A DNA stretch of 64,000 nucleotides from a virus. Shown here in pieces: positions 40,264-48,244 of this stretch; positions within the stretch are counted from its first letter, which is position 1; every line of letters begins with the position of its first letter. The stretch spans positions 1 to 64,000 of the IMG/VR virus record IMGVR_UViG_3300015242_000025, one strand, 5' to 3'. Made by a program: the position numbers and the translations under genes. The notes under the pieces are model-generated. The model was given only the letters and a program-made list of their open reading frames with translations. It did not search any database and was not told where the DNA came from.

Positions 40264-41025
40264 ATGAAAGAAAATTTTTTCCTAGAACAGGCTGAAGCAT
40301 GGAAAAATATTCCTATAGATGATGTAGGATATTTTAATACTGAAGAATTAATGATGAAGTCTGATGATGTCTTAAAGAAAATGATTATTGATATGGAGAA
40401 AATAAGATATAATGAAGGTTATCGTAACTGGGGTAATAAATGGCGTAGTACTTTAAAACTTGACACGACTCATGGTAAACGTGTTTTAGATTATGGTTGT
40501 GGATCAGGTATAGAAGCTTTACAATATGCTAAAACTGGTAATCATGTTTACCTTGCTGATATCAATGCAAGTAATATTTCACTTGCAGAAAAAATATTAA
40601 AAGTATTTGGATTTAAACCTATACATTCCTATTTAATTACAAATGTTTATCCATTCACTGGAGCTATAACAAATAAATTTGATATTGTTCATATGAATGG
40701 AGTATTACATCACATATTTCAGCCATATCCTGTTGTACGAGCTATTCATGAATCACTTATTAATGATGGTGAATTAAGGTTAATGTTATATTCAGATATT
40801 GCATGGAGAATAGCAACTAATACAGAGCCTCCAGAAGATGTTACTAATAACCCTATGAGAAAAACTTTTGTTCGTACAATGGACGGTGTTGGAGAGTGGG
40901 CAGATTGGTATGATGCTGATAGAATAGAAAAAAGATTTGGTAGTTTATTTACAATTGAAGAATTTTCCTATATTACTTCAGATGATAGATATTGTACCGC
41001 TATTTTAAAACGAAAGGAAATTTAA
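40264..41025 (+). CDS. SAM-dependent methyltransferase
   Basis: Encodes 253 residues from MKENFFLEQ. VLDYGCGSGIEALQYAK (motif I, about 78-94), VYLADINASNI (acidic loop) and FDIVHMNGVLHHI (motif IV) define a class I methyltransferase. Placement between a sugar dehydratase and glycosyltransferases suggests it methylates a sugar. GGAATGGTT lies upstream; a Met four codons earlier is possible. Confidence 0.85.
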   Translation: MKENFFLEQAEAWKNIPIDDVGYFNTEELMMKSDDVLKKMIIDMEKIRYNEGYRNWGNKWRSTLKLDTTHGKRVLDYGCGSGIEALQYAKTGNHVYLADINASNISLAEKILKVFGFKPIHSYLITNVYPFTGAITNKFDIVHMNGVLHHIFQPYPVVRAIHESLINDGELRLMLYSDIAWRIATNTEPPEDVTNNPMRKTFVRTMDGVGEWADWYDADRIEKRFGSLFTIEEFSYITSDDRYCTAILKRKEI

Positions 41026-41026
41026 A

Positions 41027-41290
41027 ATGACTGATACATTTTTTGCTAAAGGTTTTGCTATGAATAATTCAGCACAAAAAATTCTTGATATTGCTGATTT
41101 GGATAGAACATTGTTAGTTACTGGAGATCAATTAGCTGTTGGATATGATGATACCGTATATGACACAAGCGGTATTTTATTAATAAATAATATTCCTTAT
41201 ACATTAGTTTTACCTGCAGGATATGAATTTTGGGCTAAAGGACCAACAGATACTAATTTATTTATTTGGGTAGGCGGAAGTACTTCATAA
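41027..41290 (+). CDS. Small beta-rich protein
   Basis: Encodes 87 residues ending TNLFIWVGGSTS. Alternating hydrophobic strands suggest a small beta-sandwich that may be a virion or binding protein. AAAGGAAATTTAAA precedes the start. No family recognised. Confidence 0.55.
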   Translation: MTDTFFAKGFAMNNSAQKILDIADLDRTLLVTGDQLAVGYDDTVYDTSGILLINNIPYTLVLPAGYEFWAKGPTDTNLFIWVGGSTS

Positions 41291-41291
41291 T

Positions 41292-41498
41292 ATGTCTGAT
41301 TATAAAGCTAAATACGGTAATCCTTTTGGCCCTAATTCCTATGACAATGTTAAACGACGTACAGATATGATTATGTCTGTTGAGGAAAAAATTAATCTGC
41401 AACGAAAAATAATTCCTGATCATATTCGTATGGTTGTTGAGGAACAAAACCGAGCCATTGAATTTATGAAGAAATGGAATAAAGAACATGGAATTTAA
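41292..41498 (+). CDS. Small helical protein
   Basis: Encodes 68 residues, MSDYKAKYGNPFGPNSYDNV then long basic helices. Overlaps the next gene by 11 bases. Unknown function. Confidence 0.55.
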   Translation: MSDYKAKYGNPFGPNSYDNVKRRTDMIMSVEEKINLQRKIIPDHIRMVVEEQNRAIEFMKKWNKEHGI

Positions 41499-42396
41499 AT
41501 ATGGAAAGCGTTCACCAAAAAATGCACCGGCAATCTCTTTAAGTTCTATCATATCTACTATTGTTATTCCAACACAGGAGGATTATTTATCTCAACTTTC
41601 TGGAAGTTGGGATATGTTGGGGAATGATCAATACGGAGATTGCGTAGCTGTGACATGGGCAAATGTTCGACGCTTCATGGTCGGTGGTCAAAGTTATCCT
41701 TCTTTAGACGATGTTATTAAACTATATAAAACACAAAATCCAAATTTCCCAAGCGATGATAATGGAATGGATATTCAAACTTGCTTAGAATATCTTATTC
41801 ACAACGGCGGTCCAGACGGAATTTTTCCAGTAGCTTTTGCTAAAGTTAATCATGCTGACCTACAGGAAGTTCAGCAAGCATTAGCTATCTTTGGTTATAT
41901 TTGGACAGGAATTAATGTATTAGCTGTTAATGAAACTGAATTTGATCAAGGACAACCTTGGAATTATGTTAACAATTCACCAAGTGTTGGCGGTCACTCT
42001 GTCATCAGCGGTGGGTATGATTCTGGTTATGTTGATTTTATTACGTGGGCACAAGAAACAAAGTTTACTGATGATTATTGGAAATATGAAGTAGATGAAG
42101 CATGGGTAGTTATTTGGCCAGAACATTTTTCACATGCTCCGTTTTTAAATGGTGTAGATCAAGCTGCATTAGCGGATTATTATCAGCACTTAACTGGTAA
42201 TCCACTTCCGTTACCAAATCCAACTCCTACGCCAATTCCTGTACCAACTCCAGGCGCCGCCCCCTTTCTGGGCTGTGATCCGTATGTGGCTGCACAAATT
42301 GAAAGAGTGGCTAATAAACACAATGTCACTACGTCATCATGGATGAACAAACACTTCACTACCTATTTTCGTGATAGCGCAGGATGGAAGAATTAA
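41488..42396 (+). CDS. Papain-like cysteine peptidase, endolysin or virion type
   Basis: Encodes 302 residues. MLGNDQYGDCVAVTWANVRR has the catalytic cysteine at 52; SVGGHSVISGGYDSG has the histidine at 170, followed by FITWAQE in place of the usual N/D-containing strand. Actinophages carry such NDxYGDC proteins as peptidases. A Pro-rich linker (PNPTPTPIPVPTPG) leads to a C-terminal domain with one cysteine. May cut peptidoglycan peptides together with the lysin at 35.2 kb, or act on host proteins. Confidence 0.75.
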   Translation: MEFKYGKRSPKNAPAISLSSIISTIVIPTQEDYLSQLSGSWDMLGNDQYGDCVAVTWANVRRFMVGGQSYPSLDDVIKLYKTQNPNFPSDDNGMDIQTCLEYLIHNGGPDGIFPVAFAKVNHADLQEVQQALAIFGYIWTGINVLAVNETEFDQGQPWNYVNNSPSVGGHSVISGGYDSGYVDFITWAQETKFTDDYWKYEVDEAWVVIWPEHFSHAPFLNGVDQAALADYYQHLTGNPLPLPNPTPTPIPVPTPGAAPFLGCDPYVAAQIERVANKHNVTTSSWMNKHFTTYFRDSAGWKN

Positions 42397-43053
42397 ATGT
42401 TTAAAGGAATAGATTGTACTGTTGTAATACCAACTATTGAAGGACGCGAGGAATTGTGTACTCGCGCTATTAAATCTGTGAATAGTCAAACTATTTTCCC
42501 TAAAGATGTTATTGTTATTCCAGACCATGAACGTAAAGGCGCAGCTTTTGCACGTAATTTAGGTCTGTCCAAAGTAGATACTGCTCTGACTCTTTGGTTA
42601 GATGATGATGATGAGTTTTTACCTAATCATGTGAAGATTCTTTTAAAAGCAATTAATCGCACCGGTGCTGATTTAGTTTTCTCTTACCCTGAAATTGTCG
42701 GTGGACGTGATCCACTTGCATGCCTCAACAACCAGGGTGAATTAATTAAAGAACCTATTAACATTCCTTTCGGTGCAATGCAAGAAATGAGTTTACGTAG
42801 GCTTGGCGGATTCATTCCTGTAACTTATATGATAAAAACTGAAATAGCTAAAAAAGTCGGTGGAATGCCTGAACCATATTCTTTTCATACTACGCATTCT
42901 AATGATTGTGAAGATTATCTTTTTCTAATTAAGTTGCTTGATGCTGGAGCTAAATTCTATCATGTTTGCGGTGTTCGTACTTGGAAGTATAATTTACATG
43001 ATGGTAATCTAGGTGGCCGTGGTCTAAATAGAATGAATGAAATGGGTAAATAA
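42397..43053 (+). CDS. Glycosyltransferase family 2-like protein (3)
   Basis: Encodes 218 residues. CTVVIPTIEGREELCTRAIKSV and ALTLWLDDDDEFLPNHV give a classical GT-A domain with DDDD metal site; ERKGAAFARNLGLS is the conserved N-terminal helix. C-terminal segment CEDYLFLIKLLDAG binds the acceptor side. One base overlap with the next glycosyltransferase gene. Confidence 0.85.
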   Translation: MFKGIDCTVVIPTIEGREELCTRAIKSVNSQTIFPKDVIVIPDHERKGAAFARNLGLSKVDTALTLWLDDDDEFLPNHVKILLKAINRTGADLVFSYPEIVGGRDPLACLNNQGELIKEPINIPFGAMQEMSLRRLGGFIPVTYMIKTEIAKKVGGMPEPYSFHTTHSNDCEDYLFLIKLLDAGAKFYHVCGVRTWKYNLHDGNLGGRGLNRMNEMGK

Positions 43054-43622
43054 TGAGAAGCACTGTGTGTGCTGTCATTCCAACAATACCACCGCGTTCT
43101 TCTACATTACTTTTATCTGCATTAAAAAGTGTTAGTATACAAGAACGTCCAGTAGATCAAATTTCTATTGCAATAGACAATTGGCATGATGGTGCATGGA
43201 AAACGAGACAACGTGCTGTCGATGCTGCACAAACAGATTGGATTGCATTTCTTGATGATGATGATGAATGGTATCCGCAACACATAGATAGATTATTAAA
43301 TCATGCAATTGAAACTGATGCAGATTATGTGTATTCATATTTCGATACTCAGCGAACAGCAGACGTATTAGGGAATTTCAATAAAACGTTTGACCCTAAA
43401 GAGCCTACGCATACAACGATGACTGTCCTAGTGAGAACACAATTAGCACAGTCTGTACGGTTTACACCACGTGCTCCAGAGCATATTGCCGGGGGAGAAG
43501 ATCACCGATTTATCGTAGGATGCGTTAAGATGCAGGCGAAAATAGTACATCTGCCAGAACAAACATGGTTCTGGAGAATCCATTCTGGTAATACTAGTGG
43601 CCGTGAAGATAGATGGAATTAA
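43053..43622 (+). CDS. Glycosyltransferase family 2-like protein (4)
   Basis: Encodes 189 residues. VCAVIPTIPPRSSTLLLSALKSV and WIAFLDDDDEWYPQHIDRLL are the same motifs as in the preceding gene; GGEDHRFIVGCVK and TWFWRIHSGNTSGR end the domain. Probably arose by duplication of its neighbour and then diverged. Shorter at the C-terminus. Confidence 0.85.
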   Translation: MRSTVCAVIPTIPPRSSTLLLSALKSVSIQERPVDQISIAIDNWHDGAWKTRQRAVDAAQTDWIAFLDDDDEWYPQHIDRLLNHAIETDADYVYSYFDTQRTADVLGNFNKTFDPKEPTHTTMTVLVRTQLAQSVRFTPRAPEHIAGGEDHRFIVGCVKMQAKIVHLPEQTWFWRIHSGNTSGREDRWN

Positions 43623-43647
43623 TTAATAATCCTTGAAAAGAGATATC

Positions 43648-44079
43648 GTGAATGATATTCTTAATCATGATAAATTATATAATTTTTTTCCTGGATTAAT
43701 AGTCTCTATTGCATTTTTGGGTTTTGGAATAACTATGATTCTTCAACCCCATAGATATAAAAATACACCAAGTTATAAAAATTTAATTCAAATGGAAAGT
43801 CTCACTTTTTGGGGAATCTGTTATTTGGTAATAGGAATTGCCTGGATTATTTTTATGCTTTGGATAAGAAATGATAAAGTTGGTCTTTTAGTTCACACCT
43901 TTGCTAGTATGATTACAGCTGTATGGGTTGTTATATTTATTGTTCGATGGATAACTGATTCTGGTACTACAATAGTTAATGTAATTAATTGGGGAGTTTT
44001 ATTAACATTGACTATATGGTCTGGTGTATGGATAGATAATGTAGTTTCATTTAAACAATCCAAGCACTTGGTAAAGTAG
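43648..44079 (+). CDS. Multi-pass membrane protein
   Basis: Encodes 143 residues from a GTG with AAAGAGATATC upstream; TTG at 43633 is an alternative. Four hydrophobic segments predict four helices. No family recognised. First of a cluster of membrane proteins (to 45369) that includes a holin candidate, so a lysis role is likely. Confidence 0.6.
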   Translation: MNDILNHDKLYNFFPGLIVSIAFLGFGITMILQPHRYKNTPSYKNLIQMESLTFWGICYLVIGIAWIIFMLWIRNDKVGLLVHTFASMITAVWVVIFIVRWITDSGTTIVNVINWGVLLTLTIWSGVWIDNVVSFKQSKHLVK

Positions 44080-44487
44080 ATGAATCCAGAGTTAGTTTCT
44101 TCAGTTCTCGGTGGAATTGTTTCTCTTGTAGTGTTAGGACTTATTCCTATATATTTAATGAAACAAAAAAATATTAGAGAAGAACAAAGAAAAAAAGAAG
44201 AGCAATTAGAATTGGCTAGAATAAAAAACCAAACTACAAACACTCTATCATTAAATGATATTAACGTAGCTATTTCTCGAGAACGTGATGCAGCAATGGC
44301 TAGGTTAGATAGAGTAGAGATTGAACATAATAATCAAATAGAAAAACTAAAAGAACAAAATAACCAAGATGTTGAACGATTAGAAGTAAAGTTATCTAAA
44401 GCAAATAGCAGAATAAAAGAATTAGAAAACCAAGTTGATCGTTTATCAATTCGATTAGGGAATACAGAGCGTCGAGATTTACCGTGA
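44080..44487 (+). CDS. DUF2746-like membrane protein with coiled coil
   Basis: Encodes 135 residues: one N-terminal transmembrane helix (about 6-28) and then a long coiled coil rich in Glu, Lys and Arg. The layout resembles DUF2746 and spanin-like proteins found next to holins in actinophages. It may control or assist holin or link the membranes. ATG immediately follows the upstream stop. Confidence 0.65.
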   Translation: MNPELVSSVLGGIVSLVVLGLIPIYLMKQKNIREEQRKKEEQLELARIKNQTTNTLSLNDINVAISRERDAAMARLDRVEIEHNNQIEKLKEQNNQDVERLEVKLSKANSRIKELENQVDRLSIRLGNTERRDLP

Positions 44488-44804
44488 GTACCACTCACAT
44501 TGCTGCAATAATCTTTCTTAGTGTCGCTTGTATAGGTGCATTAATTCAAGGTAGTTCTTTATATCGTTTAATTAAAATACCAAGTTCAAAAATTGCGTCA
44601 AATCTATACAGAACCATAGTGTGGCGTAGTTTGGCGGCTGTGCTATATTTAATCATTGGTGTTAATGCTACTTTTTATAGTTGGAACACAACAGCCGCAT
44701 CATTGGTTGGTTTTGCTGCAACACAACTAATTTGGTCAGTGAATTCAATATTCGATGTAAGACTAAAACGAAAAATGAATGGAGAAAGTCATGACTATTC
44801 CTAA
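44484..44804 (+). CDS. Small membrane protein, GTG start
   Basis: Encodes 106 residues with three hydrophobic segments and a basic end (DVRLKRKMNGES). GTG start overlaps the upstream stop (GTGA). Possible second holin or antiholin, from position. Confidence 0.6.
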   Translation: MSTTHIAAIIFLSVACIGALIQGSSLYRLIKIPSSKIASNLYRTIVWRSLAAVLYLIIGVNATFYSWNTTAASLVGFAATQLIWSVNSIFDVRLKRKMNGESHDYS

Positions 44805-45036
44805 ATTTTGGAAAGATCTTGTTGAACGTTCTTTGAAAACTGCAGGTCAAGTATTTATTGCTACTTCTGGTCTAGGTCAGGTCGGAGTTTTTCATTTAGC
44901 ATGGTCACATATCGGTGAAGTAACATTGACTTCTTTTGTTTTATCTATTATTACTTCATTAATCTCTGCTGGTGTAAATCCAACCGCTAGTGCTTCACTT
45001 GTTGTTGATACCTGTGAAACTACTAAGAAGGTATAA
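44791..45036 (+). CDS. Holin, phage r1t type
   Basis: Encodes 81 residues from MTIPKFWKDLVERSLKTAGQ with GGAGAAAGTC upstream. FWxDLxERxxKTxxQ, two hydrophobic segments and a Ser/Gly-rich C-terminal end are the pattern of the r1t holin family. It should open the membrane so that the endolysin can act. Confidence 0.78.
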   Translation: MTIPKFWKDLVERSLKTAGQVFIATSGLGQVGVFHLAWSHIGEVTLTSFVLSIITSLISAGVNPTASASLVVDTCETTKKV

Positions 45037-45369
45037 ATGCCTTTTTGGCTTTTATTTACTTTAATGTCATTTGCTAATTTTAGAATTACTAGACTTATTG
45101 TTAAAGACGATTTTCCACCAATACTCTGGGTAAGAAATAAAATTATTGATTTTCGTGCTGATCATATTGTTAAAGACAGAGAAGATGGACAAAGTTATTT
45201 AGAGCATTGGTGGGGCGGCGCATTAGTGAGTTGTTGTTGGTGCAGCTCGGCGTATTCATCCGGTGCTATGGTAGCGATCATCTGGTTTCTTCACGGAATG
45301 CCATTACCAATAATGGTTTGGTTTGCTGTATGGGGAACATCAGCGTACTTAGTTAACAAATTTGGATAA
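45037..45369 (+). CDS. DUF1360-like membrane protein
   Basis: Encodes 110 residues. FANFRITRLIVKDDFPP and the Cys-rich LVSCCWCSSAYSSG resemble DUF1360 proteins of Gram-positive bacteria and their phages. Two hydrophobic helices. It ends the lysis cluster and begins right after the holin gene. Confidence 0.7.
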   Translation: MPFWLLFTLMSFANFRITRLIVKDDFPPILWVRNKIIDFRADHIVKDREDGQSYLEHWWGGALVSCCWCSSAYSSGAMVAIIWFLHGMPLPIMVWFAVWGTSAYLVNKFG

Positions 45370-45389
45370 CTAACTTAAGCTGGTTTATT

Positions 45390-47279
45390 ATGGCGTTCTC
45401 TATCAAAAATCTGTGGAGAGCAGATTCTTCCACGCAATCATTTGCTGCATCTAATAAAAAAACTTTTGCTGCAGATATTGTTATGGGTGATCCAAGTAAA
45501 TCTTCTTCTACTCCAACTACACCTAATACGACATCAGTAACTGATAGAAAAATATATAGAACTCCTGATGAATGGCAACGTGAAGTTTGGGATTTTCTTG
45601 ATAGTGTTGGTGAATTTCGTCAAGGTATTAACTGGAAAGCTAATATGCTTTCCCGTGTTAGATTGCGTGCTGCTAAAGTAATTCCTGGACAAGATGAACC
45701 AGAAATAGTTAACATCGGTCCAGCTAATGATTTAATTACAGAATTAGCCGGTGGTATCGGTGGACAATCAGAGTTACTTTCTGCTTTTGTTACATACTTA
45801 GACGTACCCGGTGAGTGTTATCTTGTTGGTGAAACTGATCCAAACACTAAAACAAACAAATGGTATTTAAGATCTATTGAAGAATTAATGCCAACAAAAA
45901 CTAAAGGGGCAAACGGACAACCAGTAGATGGTTTTAAAATTTCAGAGGGTAATGGTAGATGGAGAGAATTACCTTTTGATTCTTTTGTTGTTCGTGTTTA
46001 TCGTGCACATCGTCGTTGGCATAATGTTGCTGATTCTCCAGCAAAATCAGCGCGTACATTATTGCGAGAATTAGAATTACTTAATCGTCATATTCAAGCA
46101 CAATATCTTTCTCGCCTTGCATCATGCGGTATTGTTGTTTTTCCTGATGAAATTACATTTCCTATTAGAGCTGAATTTCAGGATGCTGCTGATCCATTTA
46201 TGGAAGAATGGATGGCAATTGCAACAGAATCAATTGCTACGCCTGGATCAGCTGCATCAATTGTTCCAATTCCTATGCGTGTTCCAGCTGAGTATATTGA
46301 TAAAGTTCAACACATTGATTTTACATTAAGACTTGATGACACACTTATCCAAAAACGCGATTCAGCATTAACACGTTTAGCTATTCAACTTGATATGCCT
46401 CCAGAAGCATTAATTGGTATCGGTGAAATTAATCATTGGAATGCATGGCTCATAGATGAACAAGGAGTAAAGATTCACGTTGCTCCTGAAGCGGAATTAA
46501 TTTGTTCTGCTCTTACTGATGTTTATCTTGTACCGCGACTTAAATCAATGGGTGAAGATCCCACAGCATGGGTTGTTTGGTATGATGCATCTGAATTAAT
46601 TCTTAGACCAGATCGTTCGAATGCAGCAAGTACAGTTTATGGTCAAATGGAATTAAGTGGCGCAGCATTACGTCGTGAAAATGGTTTTGATGAATCCGAT
46701 AAACCATCTGAAAAAGAGCTTTCTCAAATTGGATTGAAAGCAATCATTAAACAAGCTCCAAATGCTTTTGCCGCATTGTCTGAATTAACTGGGGTCACTG
46801 TAGAAACTATTTCTCCTGCACCAACAGGAAATGGAAATGAACCTGATGGAGATGAACCAGACGATAATGGAATGACTACCGATAAAAAAGCTCCTGATGA
46901 GAGTGATAGTGAAAATCAACCTGTATCAACAAAAGCTGATGCGTCAGAATTAACTGAAGCATTAGTTTATCAATCTACTCTTATGCATGCAATGAAGATT
47001 GCATTTGATGGATCATATGGTGTTCTTCATCCATTTGATTGTAAGAAGCATTTATACTCATGTCCAGTTACCCATGCAACATGGAATCACAAATTAAATG
47101 TTCGTCCTGGGATGAGCGGTATATATGAATTAAGATTAAATCATGTCGGTGATGTAATTATTGGCAGTCGAATTCCTCAACTTGATACGGCCAGGATGAT
47201 TGAATCTAGCCGAGGTACTTCAAAGAATTCTAAGGAATTAGTAAAAACTGAAACTGGTGAATTAAATGGTAACTATTAA
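45390..47279 (+). CDS. Portal protein
   Basis: Encodes 629 residues. The length, TPDEWQREVWDFLDSVGEFRQGINWKANMLSRV at the start, and IQLDMPPEALIGIGEINHWNAWLIDEQGVKIHVAPEAELIC in the body fit portal proteins of actinophage type. An acidic and low-complexity stretch near 475-520 precedes the C-terminal region. It forms the dodecameric ring through which DNA passes and overlaps the MuF-like gene by 14 bases. Confidence 0.9.
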   Translation: MAFSIKNLWRADSSTQSFAASNKKTFAADIVMGDPSKSSSTPTTPNTTSVTDRKIYRTPDEWQREVWDFLDSVGEFRQGINWKANMLSRVRLRAAKVIPGQDEPEIVNIGPANDLITELAGGIGGQSELLSAFVTYLDVPGECYLVGETDPNTKTNKWYLRSIEELMPTKTKGANGQPVDGFKISEGNGRWRELPFDSFVVRVYRAHRRWHNVADSPAKSARTLLRELELLNRHIQAQYLSRLASCGIVVFPDEITFPIRAEFQDAADPFMEEWMAIATESIATPGSAASIVPIPMRVPAEYIDKVQHIDFTLRLDDTLIQKRDSALTRLAIQLDMPPEALIGIGEINHWNAWLIDEQGVKIHVAPEAELICSALTDVYLVPRLKSMGEDPTAWVVWYDASELILRPDRSNAASTVYGQMELSGAALRRENGFDESDKPSEKELSQIGLKAIIKQAPNAFAALSELTGVTVETISPAPTGNGNEPDGDEPDDNGMTTDKKAPDESDSENQPVSTKADASELTEALVYQSTLMHAMKIAFDGSYGVLHPFDCKKHLYSCPVTHATWNHKLNVRPGMSGIYELRLNHVGDVIIGSRIPQLDTARMIESSRGTSKNSKELVKTETGELNGNY

Positions 47280-48063
47280 ATCTGTTGGTCTTGAATTAAT
47301 TCATAACGAAGGACAGCATTTTGAAAAGTTAATGGTTTCCGCTATTGGAAAAACAATGCGTAAAATTGCAGCATCATTGAATGATACCGCTGCATTGATT
47401 ACCGTTGACGATCTTGCTATGATCACTTCACTTTGGACAGGTCAAGTTGATTCTAATTTATTAGATAAAATTGGTAAAGCATTTATTGATTCTGCTTATA
47501 CAACTAGAAATGATTTACAATCACATTTAAATCAAATAAAAAATAAAGGAACCACAGCAGCGGCTGTTAAAGCTACTAATTCTGCATATCAAATACCTAA
47601 AATATCTAATCATCATGCACAAAATTTAATGGAAACCGCCCGTAATAGAATGGTTAATGTTGGTAATGATGTGTGGGAAGTTGCTAGAAATTCTTTGGTA
47701 GATGGATTAAAGGCTGGCGAAGGAGTAGATAAATTACGTGACAGAATTGTAGCCTCCACAAACATTGCTGCACCACGTGCTGGTGTTGTTGCTCGTACTG
47801 AAATTTCACATGCTATGAACCAAGGAACATTACAACAAATGAAAGCAATTAATGTCCCAACAATGATGAAAGAATGGATTGCAACAAATGATGATAGAAC
47901 GCGCCCAGAGCATGCGGAAGTTAATGGTGAAAAAATAGGAATTAGTGATGCATTCTCTATTGGAGAAGAACCAGGAGATGCAGTCAATTGTCGTTGCACA
48001 TTAGGTTTTGATATTCCAGATGATGACTTTGATAATGCTTTTCCTGCTGATGATTCAAAATAA
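47266..48063 (+). CDS. MuF-like head morphogenesis protein
   Basis: Encodes 265 residues. ARTEISHAMNQ, MMKEWIATNDDRTRPEHAEVNGEKIGI, and EEPGDAVNCRCTLGF are the hallmark motifs of the MuF domain; the N-terminal half is helical and contacts the portal. It is packaged into the capsid or guides assembly. Ends the first virion transcription unit, before a terminator. Confidence 0.9.
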   Translation: MVTIKSVGLELIHNEGQHFEKLMVSAIGKTMRKIAASLNDTAALITVDDLAMITSLWTGQVDSNLLDKIGKAFIDSAYTTRNDLQSHLNQIKNKGTTAAAVKATNSAYQIPKISNHHAQNLMETARNRMVNVGNDVWEVARNSLVDGLKAGEGVDKLRDRIVASTNIAAPRAGVVARTEISHAMNQGTLQQMKAINVPTMMKEWIATNDDRTRPEHAEVNGEKIGISDAFSIGEEPGDAVNCRCTLGFDIPDDDFDNAFPADDSK

Positions 48064-48120
48064 ACTGGGACATATTTGTATATAACACTCAGATTATAAA
48101 GTATCATTCATAAATTTACT

Positions 48121-48160
48121 AACCCGCTTACAAACAACTCGTTTGTAGGCGGGTTTCTTT
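48121..48160 (+). terminator. Rho-independent terminator after the MuF-like gene
   Basis: AACCCGCTTACAAAC and GTTTGTAGGCGGGTT pair over about 14 bp with one mismatch around AACTC, followed by TTCTTT. It separates portal/MuF from capsid protease/MCP. Confidence 0.85.
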
Positions 48161-48161
48161 G

Positions 48162-48190
48162 TTGACATCGCTAGCCGGCTGCATTACTGC
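48162..48190 (+). promoter_or_regulatory. Promoter candidate for capsid genes
   Basis: A consensus -35 TTGACA follows the terminator at once, with TACTGC at 17 bases spacing as a weak -10. The position, after a terminator and before the protease gene, argues for a real restart of transcription. Confidence 0.4.
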
Positions 48191-48244
48191 AATCTATGAT
48201 CATGGCAAGTCGGACATCATTCGCCAAAAGGATAATTAATTCTA

